Shown piece by piece: positions 40,892 to 64,000 of a stretch of DNA of 64,000 bases. How positions within the stretch are numbered: the stretch's first letter is position 1; every line of letters starts with the position of its first letter. Origin of the DNA: Chaenocephalus aceratus (Eukaryota > Chordata > Actinopteri > Perciformes > Channichthyidae); NCBI GenBank assembly GCA_023974075.1, contig CM043790.1, forward strand, positions 2,784,523-2,848,522. The letters run 5' to 3'. Under the pieces are notes generated by a model, which saw nothing but the letters and a program-made list of their open reading frames with translations, had not been told where the DNA came from and searched no databases. The translations under genes were made by a program, and so were the position numbers.

Positions 40892-42627
40892 ATCGTGTGG
40901 GACACTTCAGATCTCTCCATGCTGATTATGAATGTTTTGGCAGTATTTAGATTGTGTAATTAAATTGAAAAGGAAAGGTTCAGAATACATATTTACATTG
41001 GCTACCACTGTGCTTGTAACAGCGTGTTTACCCTAAAAGCAGATTCTCTGGGAAATGGTGGCAACTTTCTGTTACTCACCATAGATTGTAGAGTATATAC
41101 ATTACTTCTTACCAATAACTGAAATGTAATCCCTCTGGACCCATATCTGAGAAGTCATCCTTTAAAAAAACATAAGTGAAAAAAGCACAGATACGTATAT
41201 TAGTCATTATTTTCACAATGACTCATACAAAGAGTGTCATAGCAGCCAGGTGACATGTAGACTCATACTGCATGTGAAAATGACAGATCAACTAATACGG
41301 TCACATAATAAGCAGTTTTATACTCCTGAAACCTTGTGTGTTCATCCTTTGTTACCACTCAGCACAGTGTTATCCGAGAAATACCAAATTGGCACATTTG
41401 TTTTGAAAAAAACTAAACACGAGAGATGTCCAAATATACACAAACATCCGTGTTGAAATGTAATAAAATCCTCTCTGGTGCCATTGTAACGGTTGTAAAC
41501 ATTTTTCTCTGTGCAGACCATGGAAATCAAACAGTGTCTGTAAACCTAAACTCTTTCTGTAATGCATGTTTTATTGAGACAAACCAGCTTCTTCATTTCC
41601 CATACACATCCCTAAAAGTAATATACAGCACAGTTTGGTAGTTGTCTCCTATTGACTGATGACGACATGGGCACAACCATAATCCATATGTTCCCAGTAC
41701 AGTATATTATAGTTCTGGAGTCCTGCTAACAGTTCTGCTTCCATGTTTTTTTAAAGTTTGAGGTGATGGTAGTGGGCCTACCACTCAATACAGCTGTTCA
41801 CACCAAAGAAAACATTTCTGCAGTTTTAGTATCTACATGTGTCTCAATGGTTACTGACTGATCACTGCTCTTTACAAAGTTCCAGCTCTGTTTGACACCA
41901 TGGCCTGTAACAGATTGGGAGTTAAAGGATCATTTATAGATGATGCTGTAATAGCATTATTATGAGTTATAATGTTTTAAGTGCACTGTTGTCCGACCAG
42001 CAACTGAAGCAGTGTGGGGATAAAGTAACGTAAGGACTGGTGAGGGAGAAAGAAACTCTGAAGGTGTGTTTAGACTGAATGAGAAGCACATTTTTAGCCT
42101 TGTGCTATTTTGTGCAATGTTGAATGCTGGACTATGTGCACAGTTTGTTTATTTGCCTCAAAAAGCTATTAGCTTCATAGCTGACAACCGCTAGCTGTAA
42201 CTTGCTAGCAACATAAGTACAAGATATGACTTCTAGCCCAGTTATTCCTTGTTTTTTAACAATAATTTCTCCTATTTGAGTATATTTTGTAGTTAGTTTA
42301 TGAGTTAGAACCCATAAAGCTTACATGCAGTCTGAACACACTAAAGTTATGTGGCATTGTAGTAATACATTTCATCTATTAATGTACTTGCTATGATGTT
42401 TATGTATTTATTACCTTTTGGTGTCTTCATCTCTGTGACTGTTTACATTTTTTTGTGTACCTAAACTTGGCATATTGTCAAAAATGTCCCCAAGATGTTT
42501 CTGTATTAAGATGTTTGCAGTTGCGTCACAATGTTATCATGCTCTCCATTCGACAGCTGGCTGCGCTCAAACCGAAAACCTGCCTGGATACTGTATGTTG
42601 GCCTATGATCAAATCAGACAAGACGAG
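40892..42627. other. Intergenic; possible distal smpd3 3'UTR
   Basis: No gene recognised. On the minus strand AATAAA occurs near 41567-41572, about 3 kb after the smpd3 stop. Long 3'UTRs are usual for this gene, so it might be a poly(A) signal, but nothing here proves it. Confidence 0.35.
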
Positions 42628-43179
42628 GGCCGTTTCTCAATCGCGAGGATGCTGGCTTGTTAGTCATGTACTTCCAAGTCACTTCCTTCAGAAACGAAGC
42701 CAGTATGCTTCCAAGCCACGGCTTCGGAAAACGAAGAAGAATGGAACAGATTAACAAGTGTGCCACTCTCTCTAACGGTTTTAACATAAACTGTACCGAA
42801 AGTAAATACCTCACGATGTCTATCTAATTATGAACTTGCTTTACTTTCACGGAACACATTTATGGTGATAACAAATGTAACAAATTTACCAACACATGTT
42901 CTACGCCACTACATACTTACATTTAAATGTGTGCTGCGTCGGTTCAGCCATTCTCCACAAGGGTTTTTGAAATTGGTCCGTGCGCAAAGCATTGTGGGGA
43001 TTTTAAGAACGCGAAGTCTACCCATGTGCAGCCTCGAAATTTCCCCCAAACCAAGGACGCGGCCTCGATGGAATTCCAAGTATGCTGGAGATTGAAACAG
43101 TCCTTCGGCGGCACTCGATGACGTAGTATCCTTGAAATATTGGCTTGGAAGCCAGTATCCTCGAGATTGAGAAACGGCC
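42628..43179. mobile_element. 552-bp MITE with GGCCGTTTCTCAATC termini
   Basis: Left GGCCGTTTCTCAATCGCGAG and right inverted GGCCGTTTCTCAATCTCGAG, continuing 'gatactggcttccaagcc'. The inner copy 'gaagccagtatgcttccaag' at 42697 adds to the fold. No coding capacity and no certain target duplication. Confidence 0.75.
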
Positions 43180-44555
43180 AGTGATTGCTTGCTAACCAGA
43201 TAGCTACATTGGTTTGACAGCTAAAGCTAGTTAAACGATATCGATTCTCTCAAAGATATCCAAGTCAAATGTTGTCATTTGCGAAGTTTCAATATGGCTG
43301 CCAGAGGGTATTTGACATCACCTGAAGACCCCCTGTACATAATGTGTGCCTTTGAATGTTTCTGTGAATCCCTTTATGTGTATTCATCGGTAGAGTGAAT
43401 TCTCACATGCACGTACAGTATGTCACACTGGTATACAGTAACTGTGTGTTTCAGGGCAAAATGCTTCTCGACTCATCAAGCAGCCAGACTCAAGCAAGCA
43501 AGTGTATCAAGACTCTATATTAATGCTGTAAACTGATACCGTTTCCCATCATGCATCCGCAAAGCCTCAGTTCCTGTTAGTACACCAACAATTCTGGTCT
43601 ATCTGTACCAGTCATGGCTAAAAAACAATCTAAAACCATTGAAAGGCATCCATCATATAACTTTTTCTCCAATTTGATGTCTCTTTACACAATACCTCTT
43701 TTTAAAAACATACCATATAGTATTAAACAGGCATTTAAACTCCCTATAAAAGTGATGTAGCGACAATAGAAATTGTATCTTATTATTTTTCTCCCTTTTA
43801 GAAAGACTAGCTTTGTTTTTTAGAAAAAAAGACACTTGTTGAGGTTCCTGGGACTGGGGGGGAGTAGCAGGATGAATGACCGACAGCCATTCAGGAAGGA
43901 GCACGACACAAGGACACACACGGTCAGTGTAAAGGCCAGTCATAGCTGTACGCTTCTCTCCTATCACTTATATTATGTGTTTTTCTTTTATACACAGTCA
44001 CTAAAGTATATCCAACTGTCCCTGAAGGAAGAATCATCAAAAAAAAGAATCATAATCATAACTACGGCTAAACAGATCCCATAAAAGAAGTGGGTTAAAA
44101 TTGGCTACATAAAACAATTCACGCTAAATAAAACCCTATGGATTCATTCAGTGTTGGAGGAGAAGAGTGTGGAATATTCAACAGTCAAAATGTCACATTG
44201 TGTTTGTGTGTTATCTACTGAATGTAGTATGTGTGTGGGTGGTTTACCCAGGAAGATAACAAATCTTTCTGGCTTTCCAAACTGAACTCCCCTGCTTATC
44301 TCTCCCCTCCACAGTCTTTCTCTTTGAAATCACTCCCCTGCTGCTGATCTCCTCCACCTCCTTTAAATCCATTCATCCACTGAGCGCTCTCGCACTGATT
44401 CATCCGTCCATTTGCTTTCCCCTCAATCCTCTGGCAAAACTGAATTTTGTCTCTCTCATGCAGCTCCGTATCTGTAAACTCTTCATCTCCTCGTCTCCTC
44501 TTGGTCATCTGTCACTCCTCCATGGCAGTATTTAAAAAAAGCTCAGGCGGTCAAT
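43180..44555. other. 3' flank / 3'UTR of smpd3
   Basis: Immediately downstream of the smpd3 stop on the minus strand. No ORF with domain content; 44296-44508 minus is a random frame. No clear AATAAA is visible here. Confidence 0.4.
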
Positions 44556-58006
<13,451 letters not shown>

Positions 58007-58383
58007 CTGCAGGGGGGCAGAGAGATATGACATGATGTTACTGAGAGTTCACACAGCAGCATCAGAGGCTGGGTGTGTTTGTGTGGAGCAGAGCAGGAAA
58101 CACAGCAGCACTCAGATCGTACAGGAGAGCTGAGTCCATCCCTCTGGGAAACACTCATCAGAGCAGTCACTTAACGCAGCCATTAGGGTGTGCTACATGA
58201 CATCAATGAGGCAAGAACATTAGTGGAGACTATGCAAATACACAGCAGCATGGAGAAGGAGTCATGTAAAACAATAATGACTTCTTTATTTTACCAGCTC
58301 ATGATCATTGTTACATCTGTATTTCAAAATTACAAAACAATTAACTCATAGTTATTGTAGTAACAAGGTCCATTGCAATAATG

Positions 58384-58414
58384 ATATCCCTATAATATAT
58401 TAATATAGGGATAT
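58384..58414. repeat. Small palindrome in smpd3 intron
   Basis: ATATCCCTATA and TATAGGGATAT form a perfect 11-bp stem with a 9-base loop. Confidence 0.7.
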
Positions 58415-58644
58415 ATTGTATTGTTATATTGTGTTACCCTCATAAACAATAGTACAAATTACTACAAGACAAATACAAATATATATTATTTACTGATTTC
58501 ATTTCATTTCAAACCTTTATTTAACCAGATTGGTCCCATTGAGATCATAGATCTCTTTTTCAAGGGAGACCTGCAGCATATAGGTTCCACATGAAACATA
58601 AAACAATAAAGGACATTATACATTATATTTACAGGATACATAGT

Positions 58645-59130
58645 TTATAGACATTTACAAGTGCCCATTGTATCAGCAAGCATTTCATTTAGCCTAGCTT
58701 TAAAAACATGCAGAGGAATGAGATTGCTCAGTTTCAATTCTTGCTGAAGATTGTTCCAAGCAAGTGGAGCTGCACACATAAAAGCTGTCTTACCTAAGAC
58801 AGTCCTTGCTCTTGGCACATCTAACAAGACTACATCATGTGACCTCAGACAATAGCTGCTTGCAACTCTCTGTGTTATCAGAGAGCAGATATAATACGGG
58901 AGTTTACCCAACAAAGCTTTATAGATAAACGTGTACCAATGACTGAGCCTCCGTACAGAGAGTGATGGCAGACCTGCCTTGGCATACAGTGTACAGTGAT
59001 GTGTAAGCGCTTTACAATTTGTGACAAATCTCAGTGCGCTGTGATAGGCGGCATCTAACTTGTTCAGGCAATAGGCAGGTGCATTCATATACAACAAATC
59101 AACATAGTCCAGCACAGGTAAAAAGGTCAC
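58645..59130 (-). pseudogene. Rex1-like LINE C-terminal domain
   Basis: LDYVDLLYMNAPAYCLNKLD to HVFKARLNEMLADTMGTC, a 161-residue open frame ending in a stop ahead of the 3'UTR. It is the counterpart of the L2 C-terminal domain at 32333-32827 with clearly different sequence. Confidence 0.85.
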
Positions 59131-59234
59131 AGTGACTAGTCTTTTCCTGGCCTCAAGAGAGAAACTGCACTTGTTTCTGAAAAAGAAACCTAGCCTAACC
59201 CTCAGCCTTTTAAGCAGGTTATTGACATGAAGTT

Positions 59235-59660
59235 TTAAAAGTCAAGCCAGATACCAAGGTATTTATAACAGGTAACCACTTCAAGTACTTGTCCTTGCAT
59301 AGTAACAATATCCAAAACAGGCTCTGGTGTCTTTTTAGCTTTTGAAAATAGCATTACCTTGGTTTTATCAACATTTAAAAGAAGCTTAAGCTCAGCGAGC
59401 TGAGTCTGAATAATGTTAAAAACAGCCTGTAATTTAACACCAGCCTCCTTAATGGAGGGACCTGCACAGTACATCACGGTATCATCCGCATAGAAATGTA
59501 AAGTAGCTTCATCCACATTATCACCTAAACTGTTAATATATATGGAGAATAAAAGTGGTCCTAAAACAGAACCTTGAGGAACACCATTAGAAATGTTTAA
59601 CCACTCAGAAGACAGCCCATCAAAGTGAACCCATTGGGACCTTTCAGAGAGGTAGTTCAC
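59235..59660 (-). pseudogene. Rex1-like LINE RT, catalytic YADD part
   Basis: NYLSERSQWVHFDG, ISNGVPQGSVLGPLLFSIYI, LHFYADDTVMYCAG and LLNVDKTKVMLFSK. YADD with GVPQGS are the RT active-site blocks. Open frame of 141 residues. Confidence 0.9.
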
Positions 59661-59699
59661 AAACCACCCACTGCATGGCTGGACATGCCTATACTGAGT

Positions 59700-60534
59700 A
59701 GCCTCTGCTTTAAGATGCGATGATCGACGGTATCAAACGCTTTGGAAAGGTCAATAAATAGAGCTGCACAACTCTGCTTATTATCTAAAATACTCGTAAT
59801 GTCTGATGTTTAGACAGGATATCATTTTTACATAAAAACTCCTTTACCTGTTCACTCACAAGGCGTTCGAGCACCTTCGCCAGAACTGACAATTTAGAGA
59901 TTGGCCTATAGTTATTTAAAATAGTTGCCTCCCCTCCTTTTAGCAAAGGCAAGACATAAGCTGACTTCCATACTTTTGGAATTGTGTTTGAGCTGAGGGA
60001 GAGGTTAAAAAGAGTAGTGAGAGGAAGAGCAATACAATCTGCAGCTATCTTTAAAAAGAAAGGTTCTACGTTGTCCGGGCCAGCCGGTTTCTTAGGATCT
60101 AGCTTAGATAAGGCTTCATGAACAACATCAACAGTAAAAGGAGTAAAACTAAAAGGGTTTTCCAGACCACATTGTTCAGAGTCACGGATTGGGGTGTTCA
60201 CAGAAGCAGAGTTAGAAACAGAATCAAACATAGAACCGCAGGACACAAAATGCTCATTAAAGCAATTTAGCATAGTGGCCCTGTCCGATATAGAGCCAGA
60301 TGCTGTGGTAAGGCACGGAGGTAGCTCATTACGGATCTCACTGGTGGATATCGATTTTATGGCTTTCCAACATTTCCTAGGATTATTTAGGTTTTCTGTG
60401 CCTAGCCTTTGCCCAGGCCTTGTTTCTCTCATGAAGGAGACTGGACAGTTCAGCAGAAAACCAAGGATTGTCTCGTCCCTTAACTCAAAATGTACGCAGG
60501 GGTGCATGTCTATCAATGATCTCCATAAAACCAA
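59700..60534 (-). pseudogene. Rex1-like LINE linker and RT N-terminal part
   Basis: NNPRKCWKAIKSISTSE, LDPKKPAGPDNVEPFFLK, VWKSAYVLPLLKGGE and NNYRPISKLSVLAKVLERL: the thumb-proximal and first palm blocks of the RT. Broken by frame changes around 59780. Confidence 0.85.
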
Positions 60535-60558
60535 GATAAAAATAAGACCATGCGGTTT

Positions 60559-61184
60559 CTACATCAGCACACAGATCGATTTTACCCCAATCAAAATCAA
60601 ACAGATCATGCACAAAACCCTGCTCCACAAAATGTTTTTGTCTCTCTTGATGATAATGCGAGGTTTAACCTTTTGGACCTTAGTGTCCCTAATTGTGGCT
60701 ACAACACAGTGATCACTCAGATCATTTGCAAATACTCCCACAGATGAATATTTATGGGGAACATTAGTTAAAATGGGATAAATTAGGGAGGATTTATTAG
60801 GGGACTTAATGTTAGGGCGAGTAGGACTGTCCACAATCTGAGTAACATTTAAAGAGATACAAAGGTTTTTAAAATCCTCTGACACTGCAGTTAACCAGTC
60901 CCAGTTAAAATCTCCAAGTAGCACTATTTCCTTGTAGTCTAGTTGTGATAAAAGATTTGCTAGTGAAGACAAGGAGTCTTTGACAGCTGAGGGGGGTCTG
61001 TAACAACTCACTACCATGACCTGTTGACCCTTTTCCACTTCTATATTTGTGGCTAAAAATTCAAATTGCTTACTGATCGATTTGGAAACTAATGTGGTTA
61101 CACTGAACTTATTCTTAACATAAATGGCAACGCCACCACCTTTATTAGGCCGGTCGGTACGATACACATTAAAACCATTTAAGG
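60559..61184 (-). pseudogene. Rex1-like LINE endonuclease, main part
   Basis: It continues NGFNVYRTDRPNKGGGVAIY, VSCYRPPSAVKDSL, IVLLGDFNWDWL and LSDHCVVATIRD. GDFN and SDH are catalytic motifs of APE-type endonucleases. Open over about 200 codons, so decay is moderate. Confidence 0.85.
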
Positions 61185-61533
61185 CAGGGGTCTCCAAACT
61201 TTCTTCACCTGAGAGCTACTTTGAAAAAATTAAAGTGGCCAAGAGCTACTTCCATCACATCGCTTACATTTATTCACATAGCCCTCATCAGTTGAATTAA
61301 GCAATACTTTTGTACACGTGTGAAATCTTAACTTCACATCAAGGTCCAAGAAAACGAAAATGTCTCACATATTATTATGGCCCACATAGTAAGTACATCA
61401 CTGAAAATTCACATACATTTCCTTAATCACCACCTTACAAGCATTTCACTCTTTTTTACAGTTAGTGAGATGAATGGCGCTGCATGGAGTCCACCATATA
61501 CCGTATGCTGAAGTGTACCCACTTAGGTTCACT

Positions 61534-61635
61534 CTAATAGTCATTTAAATGTTCATCAGTCAGTCTTGTTCTGTATTTAGATTTCATGACATTCATGTCA
61601 GAAAAAGCTGCTTCACAAAGGTCTGTAGAGCCAAA
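61534..61635 (-). pseudogene. Charlie-type transposase C-terminus (hATC)
   Basis: Reads FGSTDLCEAAFSDMNVMKSK, then RTRLTDEHLNDY and a TAG stop. The pattern LCE-(A/Q)-xFS-M...K-R-RLTDEHL is diagnostic of Charlie-like hAT transposases. Upstream catalytic sequence is not recognisable. Confidence 0.85.
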
Positions 61636-61817
61636 TAAATGTTCAATGCTGCTTGGTGAATGTTCTTATTGTTTTCTGGGTCTACAAGGCTCCAGAAATG
61701 TTGTGAGTTTTGCTGAGACTTAAGCTGAACATTATTTTGGAGATCTCCACACGATTGACACTGAACATTTCAGCCATATTTTTCTTCTTTTTCTTCGTCT
61801 TGACATTACATTATAAA

Positions 61818-62850
61818 CAGTGTTGTGCTAGTTACTGAAAACCAGTAACTAGTTACCATTACTAGTTACTTCATTTCAAAAGTAACTCAGTTACTTTACT
61901 GATTACTTACACCAAAAAGTAATGCGTTACTGTGAAAAGTAACTTTTTAGTTACTTAAAAAAAGGGCTCCCATTAATGCCCTTATAGCCTTCATTTCAGT
62001 ACTGTTATTGCATTGGAGAATAATACAATCTGTTGATCAACTTGACATGCATTATATGCAATCTGGATTGCATCGATATTAGCTGGCTTTCCATTTTTGT
62101 ATATTCTTTCTTCAGGTAGTTGGAAAAAGTTTTCCGTCCCATATGCCGTGTGCCGCCCGGACATGCTATCATGCTAACTAGCTCCCTGAAAGCGGGTGAC
62201 TCCACTGTATTAATAGCCTGCATCTGTTCTACAACATTCCGTGCAATGGCTTTATCGACTTTTCCCTGGCCAGCAGTCCCTCGGTTAAAATCCAGCCGCT
62301 GTTGCTTAGGTGGAGGTGGAGTGGCGTTGGATGAGTCTGGGTATGTGCCGGTCTTAGTTACTAGCTTCGTCCCAGCATGTTGTTTTTGCAGATGTTTTAA
62401 GAGATTTGAATTACTGGTTTGGGCAGTAGATAGGATATTTGACCCGCCAGGACACAACTTACATTTAACAGAAACGTTCTTTTCTTTGTGCTCGACAAAA
62501 GTGAAATAGTGAGAATATCTCCAGGTGGAGAATCTAGACTTGAACTCCGCCGCCGCCATGATAGTCTTGTTAGTAAACAACACAAACACGCCCACAGCCC
62601 GTCTCCGCATGTGACACAGGAAGTATCTAAGTACATTTACTCAAGTACTGTACTTAAGTACAGTTCTCATCTCTGTTCGCCTGGCTGTTGACTATATAAA
62701 AAAACTAACGCAGTAACGGAGTAACGCACCATGTAGTAACGGTAACTGAGTTACTGAATTTAAAAAGTAATGCGTTAGAGTACTAGTTACTGCCAAAAAT
62801 AACGGCGTTACAGTAACGTATTACTTTGTAACGCATTAGTCCCAACACTG
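61818..62850 (-). mobile_element. BED-finger hAT nested in the Charlie hAT, TSD ATTATAAA
   Basis: Duplication ATTATAAA at 61810-61817 and 62851-62858. Termini CAGTGTTGTGCTAGTTACT and, inverted, CAGTGTTGGGACTAATGCG, with many internal GTTACT/AGTAAC phrases in both subterminal regions. It encodes a BED-type finger protein fragment on the minus strand. 1033 bp, internally deleted. Confidence 0.94.
62005..62610 (-). CDS. BED-finger N-terminal transposase fragment (ZBED-like)
   Basis: A 201-residue open frame; the most likely start is MAAAEFKSRFSTWRYSHYF (ATG near 62559). It contains a BED-type zinc finger, VKCKLCPGGSN ... LLKHLQKQHAG (C-x2-C ... H-x4-H), a Pro-rich linker with PPPPKQQRLDF, then VDKAIARNVVEQMQAINTVE and FRELVSMIACPG, the conserved start of the hAT transposase core. 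It stops soon after MGRKTFSNYLKKEY. The DDE catalytic part, the insertion domain and hATC are missing, so it could bind element ends but not transpose. Related fingers were domesticated as ZBED genes. Open frame suggests recent activity of the family. Confidence 0.8.
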   Translation of the reverse strand: MRRRAVGVFVLFTNKTIMAAAEFKSRFSTWRYSHYFTFVEHKEKNVSVKCKLCPGGSNILSTAQTSNSNLLKHLQKQHAGTKLVTKTGTYPDSSNATPPPPKQQRLDFNRGTAGQGKVDKAIARNVVEQMQAINTVESPAFRELVSMIACPGGTRHMGRKTFSNYLKKEYTKMESQLISMQSRLHIMHVKLINRLYYSPMQ

Positions 62851-62858
62851 ATTATAAA

Positions 62859-63657
62859 CCATAATAAATCAATTGTATAGGTCTAGCCTCCCTATATCTG
62901 TGTGTGAAATTGTTCCATCCTCAAAAACAAAAAACTAATACTTCTGCAGTCTAGCTGCAGCTTCTAGCTACGGTCTTCTGTTCAAAGAAAGACTGTCTTG
63001 AATGTGGCATCACACACATGACTTGAGTCTGAACACAGCAGACAACAGGAGTCCTTACAACAGCATTATAAAAACAAAAGTAGTGCTTGTGGGTGCACAC
63101 TTACATTCTCTGTTTTACTGTTACATAATAAATCCCATGAATGTATGAGATTAAGTTAGCTTCATCATATCTCGGAGAGACGGTGATCGCGGAAGCTTTC
63201 CTCCTGCCTTCACAAACTTTACACACATATGTATGAACTGAAAATAGCAAGAGGACATTCATACTCTGCAATCCAAGACTTGATTAAATCCACCAAAAAC
63301 CTGACATGGCGATAACGAGTGTTTTTCAAAAAACAAATCTCTCCCTGTGTGTCTCTGAGCCGCAGCGACACGGACTGATTCAGAGCGGGTCATTCTGCTG
63401 TTGGTTCTGGACTGGTGTTGGTGGAGAAAGCAGACCTTGCTCCGTGTGTGGTGTCGCTGTGCCGCTGTCACGTCTGTTCCTTGATCTCTGCGGCACCGAC
63501 CAATTTGATATTCGTGTGACAGAAACAATTCTAAAATAAAAAAACGTTATTGTCCAGCCGTGGCCGAAAAATCAATAAGCGGCCTTACTACGCTATAATC
63601 GATAATCGAGCGGCGAGCTACTGAAAAGCTGCCCGATTGACGTGTTGGAGAGCCCTG
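62859..63657 (-). other. Right part of the Charlie-type hAT, no coding seen
   Basis: Includes subterminal sequence to the terminus at 63657. 63259-63539 carries short frames on both strands without a recognised domain. Confidence 0.5.
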
Positions 63658-63659
63658 AT

Positions 63660-63965
63660 TTAAGGCAAAATAGATTTGTTTAGCCATGTTTCTGATAAAA
63701 CAATGACGTCAGCGTCAGTTGAGCTCGCCCAGATACGGACAAAATCTAGTTTACCTAACAGACTGCGCACATTCAAGTGGATGAAACCCAACCCAGACCT
63801 AGCTTTAAAATCAGCAGGAGTAGCGATCTGACTACTACTACTGGGCGGACCAGGGTTAGGTTGTACATTTCCTGACAGTAATAACAACAACAAAAACAGG
63901 CATCTTTTCCTCTTAAACGACACACATATATCGTCATCTAATTTAGTTATATAGTTAGATCTTGA
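63660..63965 (-). pseudogene. LINE ORF2 N-terminus with 2A-like motif and endonuclease start
   Basis: After an upstream stop at 63966-63968 the frame reads RKRCLFLLLLLLSGNVQPN, then PGP, a Ser/Pro stretch, GFIHLNVRSLLGKLD and VIVLSETWLNKS. A run of leucines ahead of NPGP is the known shape of 2A-like sequences at the N-terminus of some non-LTR retrotransposons. Here the usual Asp and Glu are Asn and Gln. No in-frame ATG precedes it in the window, so the start was lost or lies in another exon or frame. The endonuclease is cut at 63657. Confidence 0.7.
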
Positions 63966-64000
63966 TTACAAGAGCTTTTTTCATAATTGGTAGACGTTCT

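Larger units (their letters stand above)
61185..63657 (-). mobile_element. Charlie-type hAT in the LINE, 8-bp TSD ATTTAAGG
   Basis: Duplication ATTTAAGG at 61177-61184 and 63658-63665. Termini CAGGGGTCTCCAAACTTT and, inverted, CAGGGCTCTCCAACACGTC, the recognised Charlie-like hAT terminus. A hATC-domain remnant is at 61534-61635. It contains a second hAT at 61818-62850. Without it the element would be about 1.43 kb. Confidence 0.93.
58495..64000 (-). mobile_element. Rex1/Babar-like LINE, near full length, with nested hATs
   Basis: Read on the minus strand: N-terminal 2A-like motif, APE endonuclease, RT, C-terminal domain and a 3'UTR ending 'ggttaaataaaggtttgaaa' plus 'tgaaatgaaatc'. It lies in the smpd3 intron in the same orientation as the gene and runs to or past the window edge. 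The endonuclease is split by 61185-63657. ORF2 has several frame breaks. Confidence 0.85.

Overview
The window looks like teleost fish nuclear DNA. It holds two vertebrate genes broken into exons with canonical splice sites: a small CC chemokine and the 3' part of neutral sphingomyelinase 2 (smpd3). The rest is dense with element types typical of teleosts: L2 LINEs with a CCTTG tail, a Rex1/Babar-like LINE, a Rex3/RTE tail, a Tx1-like LINE, hAT elements with exact 8-bp target duplications, a TTAA-flanked MITE, a tRNA-derived SINE and Gypsy-type LTRs. There are no operons, CRISPR arrays or bacterial features. Species cannot be named from the sequence.

Layout. 1-10.4 kb is a repeat graveyard: a palindromic tandem repeat, a hAT-like element carrying a SINE, L2 pieces split by a Gypsy LTR, and a repeat-rich Gypsy body (5.9-9.4 kb) with no pol. 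10.7-15.45 kb is one 4.76-kb foldback element with ~540-bp inverted arms and two minisatellites inside; a short relative lies at 40.3 kb. 16-17.5 kb holds more repeats. 18.4-20.34 kb is a complete three-exon CC chemokine gene on the minus strand, with a TATA box and two NF-kappaB-type matches upstream and a TTAA-flanked MITE in intron 1. 23.3-34.0 kb is a single Gypsy insertion with target duplication GTTAT, into which a Tx1-like LINE, an L2 LINE and, inside that L2, a hAT element were inserted. 34.4-44.5 kb is intergenic, with Rex3, three clean hAT/MITE insertions and the second foldback copy.

From 44.56 kb to beyond the right edge runs smpd3 on the minus strand. The six 3'-terminal coding exons are present, with active-site motifs GDLNFDN and DH, while the large 5' exon lies outside. 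One exon (53780-53940) is one base short in a G-run and shifts frame. The intron upstream of the first visible exon carries a Rex1-like LINE whose endonuclease is split by a Charlie-type hAT, which is itself split by a BED-finger hAT; both hATs have perfect 8-bp target duplications. The N-terminus of this LINE has a 2A-like NPGP motif.

The most unusual items are the pol-less Gypsy family whose body is mostly tandem codon repeats, the foldback family with paired subterminal hairpins, the 2A-like motif in the LINE, the nested insertions that give a relative order of events, and the smpd3 frameshift. I saw no evidence of a new defence or metabolic system.
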